DNA from: an uncultured Desulfobacterium sp.
Lineage (GTDB): Bacteria > Desulfobacterota > DSM-4660 > Desulfatiglandales > Desulfatiglandaceae
Assembly: GCA_900258555.1 (NCBI GenBank)
Contig: LT984855.1
Coordinates: forward strand, 431,821-495,820
DNA length: 64,000 nucleotides
Direction: 5' to 3'
Shown: positions 26,864-36,398 of the stretch, piece by piece
Position numbering within the stretch: position 1 is the stretch's first letter
Layout of the letters: every line of letters starts with the position of its first letter
The notes under the pieces: generated by a model
What the model was told of the DNA's origin: nothing
The model's input: only the letters and a program-made list of their open reading frames with translations
Database searches by the model: none
Translations under genes and position numbers: made by a program

Positions 26864-28321
26864 ATGGCAAAGAAGGTCCTAGTGATTGATCATGATAGGG
26901 AGATGCTGCTAACCCTTATAAGGGATCTCGAAAAATACAGCCGAACATTTTCTACTTTAAGCGCGGAAGATGGTCCTGCCGCCCTGGAGATTCTTAAGAG
27001 GCAACCTGTCTCCCTCATTGTTGTTGCACTCAATCTACCCAATAAAGGTGAGCGTGGACTGCTTGATCGTCTATCCGAAGGCTATCCTGACATTCCGGCA
27101 ATCATTATTGCAGGTCAAGGCCAAATCACTGCTGAGTCATTTGCCTCAGAAAAAGCTATTGCAGGGTACCTGGAAAGGCCGTTTATTGTCGAAGACCTGG
27201 CGAAAAAAATTACTGCCATCCTTAAAAGGGAGGCAGAAGGAGGCGTCCTGCACAATATTGCCCCAGGCACATTCTTGCAGTTAATGGAGATGGAGTCGAA
27301 AACGTGTACAATTAGATTGACTGACGAAAAATCAGGCGGCCAGGGTGTACTTTTCTTTCGCGACGGAGAGGTCTTAGATGCCAGGATCGAAGATAAACGC
27401 GGCAGAGATGCAGCCTATGTAATGCTGGCCTGGGACGAGGCGACCCTTGCAATTCAAGAACTTTGCCCTGTGGATGAAAACAAGGTACAGGCGGATCTAC
27501 AGGCCTTGCTCTTAGAAGCCATGAGGCTGAAAGATGAAAAAGAGGTTGCGGCCAAGGAGAAAATGACACAGGATGAAATTGATGAATATATTATATCCGT
27601 AAACCAGGTAGAAGTAGTATCTGAGCCCAAGAATGGAGAAGCGGGAACCAAACTGGAGGAGGGCCAATCAGAACAAGAAGAGCATGTGCCTCAGCCTGTT
27701 TCTAAAGAGAAAAGACCGGACCACCCTACCCAGTTTGTTCATAAGGATAAGGACAAACAGACCACGGCACAAGCGCCGGCACCTCCAATAGAACAAGCAA
27801 GCATATCTTATGGAAAAAGAGACAACATCGTCGACTCCATTTCAAATCTTAGAGAGGCACTTCTTGAGTCAACCACTTTTACCTATTTATTCAGATTATT
27901 AGTATTTGCTTCAATCTTAGGTCTGATTACTTTTGTTTTTCTTTATTCCACCATGGAAAGCAATCAAGACATCCTTGACCAGATCAATCACGCAAAATCA
28001 TTGATCAAGTCCAGGCAAGATGCCCTGACACAATTGGACAGTGAAATTGAGCTGCTATATAGGCAAAAAGATGAATATTTCAGTAATCGTGAATCCCAAC
28101 TCAAAAGCATAGAGCTGGAGCTGAAGATATCGGAGCTTGAAGACAGGCAGGATAAAATAGTAACGGAAATACAAATACAGCAAAAGACAATTAATGAAGC
28201 CGAGGCCAGACTTGAATCTCAAAAGGATAAAGGCCTCTTCAACAGACTTATCGAACAGGCAAAGAAATTTTTCCCAAAAAAGGGCTCCCCCTCTGCACAC
28301 ATTAATTTATCTTTGTGCTGA
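26864..28321 (+). CDS. Pseudo-receiver / DUF4388 (PATAN) membrane protein
   Basis: The 485-aa protein starts with a response-regulator receiver fold (about residues 1-125) followed by a DUF4388/PATAN-like domain ('FLQLMEMESKTCTIRLTD' to about 225), an acidic linker, one membrane helix (about 339-362) and a C-terminal coiled coil (about 365-455). The receiver has lost its phospho-acceptor: position 55 is Ala ('SLIVVALNLPN') and the late Lys is Arg ('YLERPF'), so it is probably a protein-protein module. PATAN domains occur in polarity and gliding regulators, which fits the nearby MglA/roadblock/TPR-GspE genes. An 'GAGGAAATAA' ribosome-binding site precedes the ATG. Confidence 0.75.
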   Translation: MAKKVLVIDHDREMLLTLIRDLEKYSRTFSTLSAEDGPAALEILKRQPVSLIVVALNLPNKGERGLLDRLSEGYPDIPAIIIAGQGQITAESFASEKAIAGYLERPFIVEDLAKKITAILKREAEGGVLHNIAPGTFLQLMEMESKTCTIRLTDEKSGGQGVLFFRDGEVLDARIEDKRGRDAAYVMLAWDEATLAIQELCPVDENKVQADLQALLLEAMRLKDEKEVAAKEKMTQDEIDEYIISVNQVEVVSEPKNGEAGTKLEEGQSEQEEHVPQPVSKEKRPDHPTQFVHKDKDKQTTAQAPAPPIEQASISYGKRDNIVDSISNLREALLESTTFTYLFRLLVFASILGLITFVFLYSTMESNQDILDQINHAKSLIKSRQDALTQLDSEIELLYRQKDEYFSNRESQLKSIELELKISELEDRQDKIVTEIQIQQKTINEAEARLESQKDKGLFNRLIEQAKKFFPKKGSPSAHINLSLC

Positions 28322-28731
28322 TCTCTTTCACAACTTTAATAATTTCCTCCTCGTCAAGAGTCAGGATCCTTCTATCCTTCATCAGCACCTTTCCATTTAC
28401 AATAACATCTCTTACGTCCGAGCCTTCGGCAGGGATCATTTTACATCACCTTGGCAAGCTTTGCAGCAGAATCCATCTCGCAGAAAAGATCCAGATTATT
28501 GTTGGATGCGCATTCATCTGTACCCTTAGGATAACACATCTACTCCTTTTTGAGTATTTCGCTAATCCTTCCATTACGTATCAGCACCTTGGCGTCAGAG
28601 ATCGGCGACTCATCCTCCTTCATGGTTACAATAATTCCGCCTTCTATTATTAAATCAGGGGCGGGCCTCTCTGAAAAGGGGCGCTTATCGTTTCTTGGAT
28701 AATACATTCGGTCAGGTATGCTTTTAATCAT
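28302..28731 (-). pseudogene. Decayed amidohydrolase (MtaD/SAH deaminase type)
   Basis: Three pieces of one protein lie in order on the minus strand. The N-terminal piece (from ATG 28731) includes 'PDLIIEGGIIVTMKEDE' and ends at TAG 28540. A middle piece directly after it reads 'GTDECASNNNLDLFCEMDSA' and stops at TAA about 28440. The C-terminal piece reads 'GSDVRDVIVNGKVLMKDRRI' then 'LTLDEEEII' to TAA 28302. These match the start, the GTDGxxSNNxLDMF segment and the end of 5-methylthioadenosine/S-adenosylhomocysteine deaminases (about 430 aa). More than half, including the metal-binding HxH segment, is missing. The remnant overlaps the end of the convergent pseudo-receiver gene by 20 bases. 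Confidence 0.85.
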
Positions 28732-28813
28732 GAGATTGGAATCCCCCGAATTTCCTTGACACAGTCAAGTACTATAAGTGAAATTATGCCTCACATTTTT
28801 TAAGGAGAAAAAT

Positions 28814-30169
28814 ATGGCCGTTATTGTCCCTTTCAGGGGAATGACATATAACTTTCATTCATTACACGATATGCCATTGCTTGTTACTCCTCCCTATGAT
28901 GTCATCTCGGAAAGGGAACAGGAGGAATTTTACAGAGCCCATCCCCATAATATCATACGTCTCATCCTTGGAAAAAGAAAGATCGGCGATACTGATTGGG
29001 ACAATAGGTACACCCGCGCTGCGGATACATTCAAGAGATGGGAATCTGAAGGTATCCTAGTCCGTTCCCAAGAGCCCTGCATATATCTTACCTCGCACAC
29101 CTATGATCCGGGTGAAGGGAAACCCCTGCGGACAAGATGGGGCATAATTGTCCTTGTGCGTATTGAGGACGAGGGTTCAGGAGTGATTCTCCCCCACGAA
29201 CAGACCTTTTCAGCCCACAAGGATGATAGGTTAAGACTGATCAGCGCATGCAATGCCCAGTTTAGTCAAATTTTCGGTCTTTATGAAGATCCTTCTGACA
29301 CCATTGTAGGAGAATGCAAAAAGGAGGCAGACTCACAGGCCAAGGTAAGTTTTGACTTCAAGGATGGCACAAGGCACCAAATGTGGATCTTAGATAGCCA
29401 TTCTCTGTTCAAAAAGGTGGCTCAGGTGATGGCGGACAAGCCCATTTTCATTGCAGATGGTCACCATCGCTATGAGACATCACGCAATTTCAGAGATATC
29501 ATGAGAAAGAGGCATGGCCGAAGGCATGTAAACAGGTCATATGAATATGTGATGATGTACCTGTCAAACATGGATAACGAAGGTCTGACGATACTCCCTT
29601 CACACCGGCTGATAAAAAACGCACCTGTTTTTGATCTCAAATCATTTCTTGATATTTTGAAAAGATGGTTCAATTTAACTGAAGTGCCTTTTAAAGGACT
29701 TTCCATCTCAGAAGAATGTCTTAACCTCAAAAAAAGAATGGAAGAAGGGGGAAACGGCGGAACTGACATTGCCTTTTTTGCAAAAGAGGCTGGTCAGTTT
29801 TACATCCTCTCACTCAAGGCCGGGGCAAGGGATGAAATGGGTGCAGACCTCCATCCCGCTTTAAAAAAATTGGATGTACTGGTACTTTCCATACTTGTAT
29901 TTGAGATGGCATTAGGTTTTGATAAGGGACAGATGGATAACAGTGATATATTCCATTATAACAGTAACATGGAAGAGACTGTTTCAGCAGTTATTTCCGG
30001 CAACTACCGGATGGCGTTCCTGCTTAATCCCACTAGGATTGAACATGTCAAAGAAATAGCACAAAATTCCCTGGTCATGCCTCGGAAATCCACCTTCTTT
30101 TACCCAAAGGTATTGACAGGCCTGGTTTTAAATAAAATTGACCCCAATGAAACAGTCAACTTCTTCTGA
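28814..30169 (+). CDS. DUF1015 family protein
   Basis: The frame is open from 28778, but ATG 28814 follows 'AAGGAG' at good spacing and begins 'AVIVPFRGMTYN', as in other DUF1015 proteins; this gives 451 aa. Conserved family segments include 'LVTPPYDVIS', 'NIIRLILGK' and 'ADGHHRYETSRNF'. DUF1015 proteins are widespread and have been linked by context to serine or phosphoserine metabolism, but no activity is visible here. The next gene starts inside its 3' end, so the two are co-translated. Confidence 0.88.
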   Translation: MAVIVPFRGMTYNFHSLHDMPLLVTPPYDVISEREQEEFYRAHPHNIIRLILGKRKIGDTDWDNRYTRAADTFKRWESEGILVRSQEPCIYLTSHTYDPGEGKPLRTRWGIIVLVRIEDEGSGVILPHEQTFSAHKDDRLRLISACNAQFSQIFGLYEDPSDTIVGECKKEADSQAKVSFDFKDGTRHQMWILDSHSLFKKVAQVMADKPIFIADGHHRYETSRNFRDIMRKRHGRRHVNRSYEYVMMYLSNMDNEGLTILPSHRLIKNAPVFDLKSFLDILKRWFNLTEVPFKGLSISEECLNLKKRMEEGGNGGTDIAFFAKEAGQFYILSLKAGARDEMGADLHPALKKLDVLVLSILVFEMALGFDKGQMDNSDIFHYNSNMEETVSAVISGNYRMAFLLNPTRIEHVKEIAQNSLVMPRKSTFFYPKVLTGLVLNKIDPNETVNFF

Positions 30170-30881
30170 AATCCAACTGCTCCCGGATGAAGAACTTAAT
30201 CTGTTTTTGGACGGCAGGCTAAGACTTATTCAATCAAAAGAAGGTTACAGATTTTCTGTTGACGCAGTCTTCCTTTCCGAATTTGTTACAATAAGGCCGG
30301 ATGACGTGGTTATTGATTTTGGCGTAGGCTGTGGTGTCATACCACTGATACTTAGTCTCACAAGACCTGTCAGGTATGCGCTTGGGATTGAGATCCAGGA
30401 AGACCTCGCCAATCAGGCGGCAAGAAATGTAGCACTAAATGGACTAGAAGGAAAAATCTACATAATCCAAGGGGACATAAAACACCCGCCATTTGAAGGT
30501 AAGATTGCTAATGTAGTCGTTTGCAACCCCCCATACCGCAAGGTGAAAAGCGGCAGATTAAATCCTGATATGCGAAGGGCGATCGCCAGGCACGAACTCA
30601 CAATATCTATTGATGACATATTGCGAACAGCGGGGGCTGTTTTGAGGAAAAAAGGAAGGCTTGCCATAATATATCCCGCGGAGCGCCTCGCGGACATCCT
30701 GGCACGGATGAGACCGCATAATCTTGAGCCCAAGAGGCTGCAACTCAATTACCCTAACTTGAACTCCGGGGCAAAGCTGGCGCTAATTGAGGCCTGTCTG
30801 GCCGGGAAACCAGGGCTTAAGATATTGCCTCCGCTGATCGGGCAAGGGAAATTTTCCTTAATCACCGGTGGCCGACCTTAA
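30147..30881 (+). CDS. tRNA1(Val) A37 N6-methyltransferase-like (TrmN6/YfiC family)
   Basis: From ATG 30147 the protein is 244 aa (a TTG at 30138 is possible). It has the SAM-binding 'VIDFGVGCGVIPLIL' and the catalytic 'VVCNPPYRK' (NPPY) of N6-adenine methyltransferases, and the family opening 'DGRLRLIQSKEGYRFSVDAVFL'. E. coli TrmN6 methylates A37 of tRNA1-Val. The start overlaps the DUF1015 gene by 23 bases; the end overlaps the convergent DciA-like gene by 20 bases. Confidence 0.85.
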   Translation: MKQSTSSEIQLLPDEELNLFLDGRLRLIQSKEGYRFSVDAVFLSEFVTIRPDDVVIDFGVGCGVIPLILSLTRPVRYALGIEIQEDLANQAARNVALNGLEGKIYIIQGDIKHPPFEGKIANVVVCNPPYRKVKSGRLNPDMRRAIARHELTISIDDILRTAGAVLRKKGRLAIIYPAERLADILARMRPHNLEPKRLQLNYPNLNSGAKLALIEACLAGKPGLKILPPLIGQGKFSLITGGRP

Positions 30882-31161
30882 ATTCGATCTTGTCAACAGC
30901 ATTTCTGCCCAATTCTTCATTGAGCTTATTCCTTATTTGTTCCTCCATATACTGCAATTCCTGAAACCAGATAGGACCTGAGACCATTACCCTGAGCTGC
31001 CCACCTTTAATACTTACCGGTGTGGCATTACTCGATATCACTGGACCAACTACCCCATCCCAGACCTTCCATATGCGTGCGTCTTCGAGATTGAAGGGCA
31101 AAGCGCCGTTTGTGAACAATCCGGATATGACATCCTTTAGTGATGCAAATGGATCTCCCAT
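30862..31161 (-). CDS. DUF721/DciA-like protein
   Basis: The 99-aa protein fits the DUF721 core: 'IWKVWDGVVGPVISSNATPV', 'GGQLRVMVSGPIWFQELQYM' and a C-terminal 'VDKIEFKVG'. In many bacteria the DUF721 protein DciA loads the replicative helicase DnaB in place of DnaC. Here the domain stands alone without extra N- or C-terminal parts. It is monocistronic, convergent with the tRNA methyltransferase and divergent from hflK. The helicase role is inferred from the family. Confidence 0.8.
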   Translation of the reverse strand: MGDPFASLKDVISGLFTNGALPFNLEDARIWKVWDGVVGPVISSNATPVSIKGGQLRVMVSGPIWFQELQYMEEQIRNKLNEELGRNAVDKIEFKVGHR

Positions 31162-31340
31162 GTGATCAACTTAGTTTTTTTGAATTTTCAAGTCAACTAC
31201 CATCACAAAGATTAGATGTTTTGAGGTCTGAGGTTTCAAAGGTAAAGGGATCAACTGAATAGCGATTATTACTTGACGACATGGAATTTTGTCTGTATTG
31301 TAACACTTTAAACTCATTAAGAAATAAGGAGCGAAGACTC

Positions 31341-32399
31341 ATGGCCTGGGATTGGGACAAACTTCAGCAACAGCACAAGGCATCCAGACCAGGGGGAGGC
31401 AGTCACAGTCAGCCCCCGGGGTTGGATGATATTATTGAAAAAATTCGGGGTACAAAAGCAAAAATCCCAGGCAGCGCCGCACTGATTGTCATAGCCTTCA
31501 TTATCTTTGTCCTTTTATATACCTGTTTTTATACGATCGCCCCCAATGAAGTAGGCGTGGTGCAGCGGTTTGGGGCATTTGTCAGAATCGAGTCGCCCGG
31601 CCTGAACTTCAAGCTTCCAAACGGCATAGAAAAGGTCACAAAGGTCAAAGTTGATTTCACCTATAAGGAGGAATTCGGCCTGCGGACAATCGAACCGGAT
31701 ATACGGTCGCGTTATTCATCCGATTCATCAAATCTTAATGAGTCCCTCATGCTGACAGGAGATCTCAATGTGGCCTTGGTTCCATGGGTTGTCCAGTTCA
31801 GGATCAATGACCCTTACAAGTTTCTCTTTAAGGTGCGAAACGTACAAACCACTCTCAGGGACCTCTCCGAAGCGGCGATGCGCCTTGTGGTCGGAGACAG
31901 GAGTATTAACGAGGTTATCAGTAACAGAAAGGATATAGAAACAGAGTCAAAGGAACTCTTACAAAATGAGCTTGATTTTGCAGAGACAGGCATCAGGGTG
32001 GTAAACATTCAATTGAAGACCACAAACGTGCCGGAACCTGTCCAACCGTCTTTTAACGAGGTCAACCAGTCGGTTCAGGAAAAGGAGAGGATGATCTACC
32101 AGGCCAGAGAGGCCTACAATAAGGAAATTCCTGCGGCAATCGGAAATGCGGAAAAAACCATTAAAGCAGCGGAGGGCTATGCCCTTGACCGCGTCAACCG
32201 CGCAAAGGGAGATGCATTGAGATTCTCCCAACAATATGAGGAATACTCAAAGGCCCAGGATGTCACCCGTAAAAGGATGTATCTCGAATCTATCCAGGAA
32301 ATCCTGCCCAAATTTGGAACCAAGTATATTGTGGATGCCGATCAGAAGAACCTCCTGCCCTTTCTTAACATGGGCGAGGCCAAAGGAGAAAAAAAATGA
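31341..32399 (+). CDS. hflK: HflK, SPFH-domain protease regulator
   Basis: The ATG at 31341 follows 'AAGGAGCG' and gives 352 aa starting 'MAWDWDKLQQQ', a usual HflK start (an open frame extends upstream to 31281). It has a Gly/Pro-rich cytoplasmic N-terminus, one membrane helix ('AALIVIAFIIFVLLYTCFY') and the SPFH/band-7 domain ('VGVVQRFGAFV' onward) facing the periplasm. With HflC it forms a cage around the FtsH protease. It overlaps hflC by ATGA. Confidence 0.95.
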   Translation: MAWDWDKLQQQHKASRPGGGSHSQPPGLDDIIEKIRGTKAKIPGSAALIVIAFIIFVLLYTCFYTIAPNEVGVVQRFGAFVRIESPGLNFKLPNGIEKVTKVKVDFTYKEEFGLRTIEPDIRSRYSSDSSNLNESLMLTGDLNVALVPWVVQFRINDPYKFLFKVRNVQTTLRDLSEAAMRLVVGDRSINEVISNRKDIETESKELLQNELDFAETGIRVVNIQLKTTNVPEPVQPSFNEVNQSVQEKERMIYQAREAYNKEIPAAIGNAEKTIKAAEGYALDRVNRAKGDALRFSQQYEEYSKAQDVTRKRMYLESIQEILPKFGTKYIVDADQKNLLPFLNMGEAKGEKK

Positions 32400-33328
32400 A
32401 ATTAAAGGTACTGATCATTGTCCTGGCTGTCATTTTGTTTGTGCTTTTTCAAAGTGTCTATATTGTGGATGAGACGCAGCAGGTGGTCCTGACCCAGTTC
32501 GGAAAGGTCATAGGCGAAGCAAAGACAAAGCCCGGCATCTACTTCAAGATACCGGTTATCCAGAAGCCTAATTATTTTGCAAAAAACCTGCTTGAATGGG
32601 ACGGCGACCCTGGTGAGATTCCCACACAGGACAAGACTTATATATGGGTAGATGCCTTTGCGAGATGGAAGATCGTTGACCCCCTGAGATTTTTTAAGAC
32701 TGTATATAACGAAACCGGCGCGCAAAGCAGATTAGACGACATCCTGGATTCGGAAATCAGAAATAAGATTACGTCTTACCCTCTGATTGAAACCGTAAGG
32801 AAGAGCAATCGTCCTTTGGACTTCGGTATTGAAAAAAAGACAGAAGACGCATCGAGGGTGCTTGACATCATAAACACAGGAAGGAATAAAATCGTCCAGG
32901 GGATCATCGAGCAGGCTAGACCAAAGCTCGCTGATCTTGGCATTGAACTGGTTGACCTCAAGATAAAGAGATTAAATTATACTGAACAGGTGCAAAACTC
33001 CGTTTTCTCAAGGATGATAGCCGAAAGAAAACAGATCGCTGAGAAATTCCGCTCCGAGGGTCAGGGGGAGGCCCGCAAGATTGAGGGTGATCAGGAAAGA
33101 GAGTTAAAGAGGATCACATCCGAGGCATACAAAACCGCTCAGGAGATAATGGGCAAGGCAGATGCAGAGGCGACCAAAATCTATGCAGAGGCCTACACCA
33201 AGGACCCGGACTTTTATTCATTCATAAAATCCCTGGATGTTTACAAAACATCAATGGACAAGGAAAGTACAGTGGTGTTATCCACTGATTCGGAATTTTT
33301 GAAGTATTTAAAGGGGGCGGAGAGATAA
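32396..33328 (+). CDS. hflC: HflC, SPFH-domain protease regulator
   Basis: The 310-aa product has an N-terminal membrane anchor ('VLIIVLAVILFVLFQSVYIV'), the band-7 start 'ETQQVVLTQFGKVIG' and a long C-terminal helix with 'AERKQIAEKFRSEGQGEARK', typical of HflC. It pairs with HflK to regulate FtsH. It starts within the hflK stop (ATGA) and converges on recJ 12 bases later. Confidence 0.96.
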   Translation: MKLKVLIIVLAVILFVLFQSVYIVDETQQVVLTQFGKVIGEAKTKPGIYFKIPVIQKPNYFAKNLLEWDGDPGEIPTQDKTYIWVDAFARWKIVDPLRFFKTVYNETGAQSRLDDILDSEIRNKITSYPLIETVRKSNRPLDFGIEKKTEDASRVLDIINTGRNKIVQGIIEQARPKLADLGIELVDLKIKRLNYTEQVQNSVFSRMIAERKQIAEKFRSEGQGEARKIEGDQERELKRITSEAYKTAQEIMGKADAEATKIYAEAYTKDPDFYSFIKSLDVYKTSMDKESTVVLSTDSEFLKYLKGAER

Positions 33329-33340
33329 CATCTTTATATT

Positions 33341-35062
33341 CTACAATGCAGGCCTGAGATCTACAATCTTGAGCTGAATCCCCTCAAGACCCTGCCAGCG
33401 GCTTACCTCTGGAGTAAAAACCACATCAACTGCCTTGCCATTCAACGGGTGTTTTTCACCGAACCCAAAGCCAATGGCATCAAAAGGGCGTTCCTCATTT
33501 CCCTGTCTGACCCGCAGTTTGAGATGACGTTCACCAACCACTCTTGAATCCAAGACTTGTAATCTCCTGGCCAAAAAACATGGCTCAGGATTCGCCTCGC
33601 CAAAAGGTGCCAACGATCTTATCTGCCTGATCATATCAAAGGTTACATCACAAAGGCCGACTTCACAGTCTATATCAACTGCAGGGGTAAGGTCAGCATC
33701 GGTCAGTTTCTCATGTGCCAGTGACTCCAGCCCTTCTTCCAGTATTCCTAAATTTTCCTTCTTTAAGGTAAAGCCTGCTGCATGGGAATGACCCCCAAAC
33801 TTCTCAAAGAGATGACGAAACTCGCTCAATGCCTGAAACATGTTGAAACCGTCAATGCTCCTGCCCGATCCCACGGCGAACCCGTTTTGGATGTTAAACA
33901 CCAGGGATGGACGATAATATTTGTCCACCAATTTGGATGCGACAATACCCAGCACACCCTTATGCCATGCATATCCTCCAAAGAATATGATCCTGCGGGA
34001 CCCAATGCCGCCGCCATCTGAAATCAAATATAGTATTTGATCGAAGATATCCCGTTCAAGGCCCTGGCGCTGGCTGTTTGCCGCATTAATCTTAAAGGCA
34101 AGATCCTTTGCCACAACCGGATCATCTGTAGTCAATATCTCCATCCCCATCAAAGCATCGCCTATTCTTCCGGGCGCATTCAACCTGGGGCCGATTCTGA
34201 AAGCAAGGTCTTCCGCAGTAATCTTTGCATCATGAACATCGGCCACATCCTTCATGGCCCTTAACCCCAACCACCGTGTTGATTCCATTACCTCCATTCC
34301 GGCGGCCACAAGCATCCTGTTTTGTCCAAGTAAGCGAACCCTGTCTGCAACTGTGCCTAGGGCGACAAGATCAAGATACTGCTTTAAATCCGGCTCAGGC
34401 CTGTTCTTGAACCATCCCCTGTCGCGCAGGCCTGCCCTTATTGCAACGGCCAGGAAAAAGGCCACACCAACTCCCGCCAGTTCCTTGAAGCCAAAACGGC
34501 AACCGGGTTGATTTGGATTTATTACAGGACAACAAGGCATAAAATCCTGAGGCACCTGGTGATGGTCGCTTATGACAATCTCTAGCCCCAGCCTTTGGGC
34601 AAGTTCTATCTCCTTTCTGTTCGAAGCGCCGCAATCAACAGTTATGATCAGGCCGCCACCCGCCTTTGCGATTTTTTGTACCGCCTCAATGTTTAATCCG
34701 TATCCCTCTCCCAGCCTATTTGGGATGTAAAATGCTGCGTGAATGCCAATAGCTGAAAAAAAATTATAGAGGAGTGCTGTAGCGGTTAAGCCATCAGCAT
34801 CATAATCCCCAAATACCGTGATCTTCTCCCCGCGCTCGATCGCTCTGATGATAAGGATCATGGCATCGGCCATGTCTTTGAGCCCCATTGGATCAATCAT
34901 ATCAGCAAGACGAGGTTTGATAAATTTTGTAGCCGTATGTTTGTCGGCTATGCCCCTGTTGATCAGCAGTTGTGCAATAAGGGGAGAAAGGCCGGTTTCA
35001 CCGGCAAGCCTTGTGGTGAGATTAGAGGGAGGCCTTATTTTCCAAAGCTTGTTAGAAGTCAC
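33341..35062 (-). CDS. recJ: Single-stranded-DNA-specific exonuclease RecJ
   Basis: The 573-aa length is normal. The DHH phosphoesterase motifs are visible: 'FGDYDADGLTATALLY' (about residues 76-92), 'IITVDCGAS' and 'VISDHHQVP' (DHH), followed by the DHHA1 motif 'FGGHSHAAGFTL' and a C-terminal OB domain. It degrades single-stranded DNA 5' to 3' in recombination and mismatch repair. It is encoded downstream of kdsB on the same strand, separated by an AT-rich repeat. Confidence 0.96.
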   Translation of the reverse strand: MTSNKLWKIRPPSNLTTRLAGETGLSPLIAQLLINRGIADKHTATKFIKPRLADMIDPMGLKDMADAMILIIRAIERGEKITVFGDYDADGLTATALLYNFFSAIGIHAAFYIPNRLGEGYGLNIEAVQKIAKAGGGLIITVDCGASNRKEIELAQRLGLEIVISDHHQVPQDFMPCCPVINPNQPGCRFGFKELAGVGVAFFLAVAIRAGLRDRGWFKNRPEPDLKQYLDLVALGTVADRVRLLGQNRMLVAAGMEVMESTRWLGLRAMKDVADVHDAKITAEDLAFRIGPRLNAPGRIGDALMGMEILTTDDPVVAKDLAFKINAANSQRQGLERDIFDQILYLISDGGGIGSRRIIFFGGYAWHKGVLGIVASKLVDKYYRPSLVFNIQNGFAVGSGRSIDGFNMFQALSEFRHLFEKFGGHSHAAGFTLKKENLGILEEGLESLAHEKLTDADLTPAVDIDCEVGLCDVTFDMIRQIRSLAPFGEANPEPCFLARRLQVLDSRVVGERHLKLRVRQGNEERPFDAIGFGFGEKHPLNGKAVDVVFTPEVSRWQGLEGIQLKIVDLRPAL

Positions 35063-35107
35063 TATTTTTCTTTCACAATAGAAAATTCCGCAACAGTTGT
35101 AATAACT

Positions 35108-35206
35108 TGTTAATTTTAAATGTTGAATTTTGAATTACGATCGTACTATTCCTTTCATTTACAACTAAAAATTAACAATTCAAAATCGGACTTTAAATTC
35201 AACCCT
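35108..35206. repeat. AT-rich dispersed repeat, inverted pair
   Basis: The left arm contains 'TTAATTTTAAATGTTGAATT' and the right arm carries matching units in the opposite sense ('AACAATTCAAAATC', 'TTTAAATTCAACCC'). The left arm shares 'ATTTTAAATGTTGAATTTT' with the copy at 63779. It fills most of the kdsB-recJ gap. Confidence 0.5.
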
Positions 35207-35241
35207 GGGATTGACCAACATTTGACGGGTTAAAATTGGAT

Positions 35242-35988
35242 CTAAAGCCCGGATTGCATGCTGATTATAGCTTCCACCTTCATTACATCCTCAGGCACAT
35301 CAACCTCAACAGAATCAGATGACGTCTCTACTACCCTTATCTTAAATCCGTTCTCAACCGCCCGCAATTGTTCCAGCTTCTCAGCAGCCTCAAGCAATCC
35401 TTCAGGCAAATTGGTATACTTAATTAGAAAATTCAACCTAAACCCATAAAAACCAAGGTGCTTATAATGATCAACAGTTGTATCATTATCACGGAGGTAA
35501 GGTATAGGATACCTGGAAAAATAAATGGCGAATCCCTTGCTGTCGGTCACCACCTTGACATGGTTGGGGTTGTTGATATCACTCTTATCAGATATTCTAC
35601 ATCTCAGGGTTGTCATAACGATGTCATTTTCATTTTCAAACGGCCTGACCAGTTGGGAAACCACATCAGGGTCAAAAATAGGTTGATCACCCTGTATATT
35701 TATTATTATGTCATTGTGATCAAGGCCTAAAGCGGAAGCGGCCTTGGCGATGCGATCGGTGCCTGAACGCAGGGCACTGTCGGTGATAATCACATTTCCC
35801 CCGAATGCTTTTACACAGGCCGATATCCTTTCATCATCAGTCGCCACAAAGATATCTGACAACTGCGCGCATAATGAGGCACGCTCATACACACGCTGTA
35901 TCATAGGTTTTCCGGCAATCAACACCAAGGGCTTTCCGGGGAAACGACTGGACTGATATCTTGCGGGAATAAAGGCGTATTTCTTCAA
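35242..35988 (-). CDS. kdsB: 3-deoxy-manno-octulosonate cytidylyltransferase
   Basis: The 248-aa protein has the CMP-Kdo synthetase start 'FIPARYQSSRFPGKPL', 'IATDD', 'SGTDRIAKA', 'IINIQGDQP' (metal/nucleotide site) and 'HLGFYGFR'. It activates Kdo with CTP for lipopolysaccharide inner-core synthesis, so the organism has a Gram-negative outer membrane with Kdo. It lies between queD and recJ on the minus strand. Confidence 0.97.
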   Translation of the reverse strand: MKKYAFIPARYQSSRFPGKPLVLIAGKPMIQRVYERASLCAQLSDIFVATDDERISACVKAFGGNVIITDSALRSGTDRIAKAASALGLDHNDIIINIQGDQPIFDPDVVSQLVRPFENENDIVMTTLRCRISDKSDINNPNHVKVVTDSKGFAIYFSRYPIPYLRDNDTTVDHYKHLGFYGFRLNFLIKYTNLPEGLLEAAEKLEQLRAVENGFKIRVVETSSDSVEVDVPEDVMKVEAIISMQSGL

Positions 35989-36023
35989 AATGGCCTCAGA
36001 AAGTTCAAGGGCTCTGCCGGTTG

Positions 36024-36395
36024 TCAGGGCTCAGAATAACAGGCACAGGCTGTCTCAGATTCCCAAACCCTAACCCGGCTCACCTTTATATTCGATGTGT
36101 TCAACTGACCGGAAAGGGATCTGAACAAATGACAGGCGATATTTTCAGAGGAAGGGTTCAGAATCGAAAATGGTTCCAGCTCGTTTAAAAACTTGTGGTC
36201 CAGGCTGTCAAGAAGCTTTTCGGTATGTGCCTTGATAATCTTAAAATCAATTAAAAGCCCGTTTTCTTCGAGTTTGTTTCCTGAAACATACACCTCCACC
36301 TTCCAATTATGTCCGTGCAGGTTTTCGCATCCGCCCTCAAAGCCCCTCAACTGATGCGCTGCTGCAAAATGTGAAATGATCTCTAGTTCATACAT
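36024..36395 (-). CDS. queD: 6-carboxy-5,6,7,8-tetrahydropterin synthase
   Basis: The 123-aa length is typical of QueD. It shows the zinc-binding His in 'SHFAAAHQL', the catalytic Cys and two more zinc ligands in 'GGCENLHGHNWKVEV', the 'LLIDFKIIKAHTEKLLDSLDH' segment and the substrate-binding Glu in 'VRVWESETACA'. It makes 6-carboxytetrahydropterin from dihydroneopterin triphosphate in queuosine/7-deazaguanine synthesis. It starts 3 bases after the zinc-ribbon gene stop. Confidence 0.95.
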   Translation of the reverse strand: MYELEIISHFAAAHQLRGFEGGCENLHGHNWKVEVYVSGNKLEENGLLIDFKIIKAHTEKLLDSLDHKFLNELEPFSILNPSSENIACHLFRSLSGQLNTSNIKVSRVRVWESETACACYSEP

Positions 36396-36398
36396 AAA

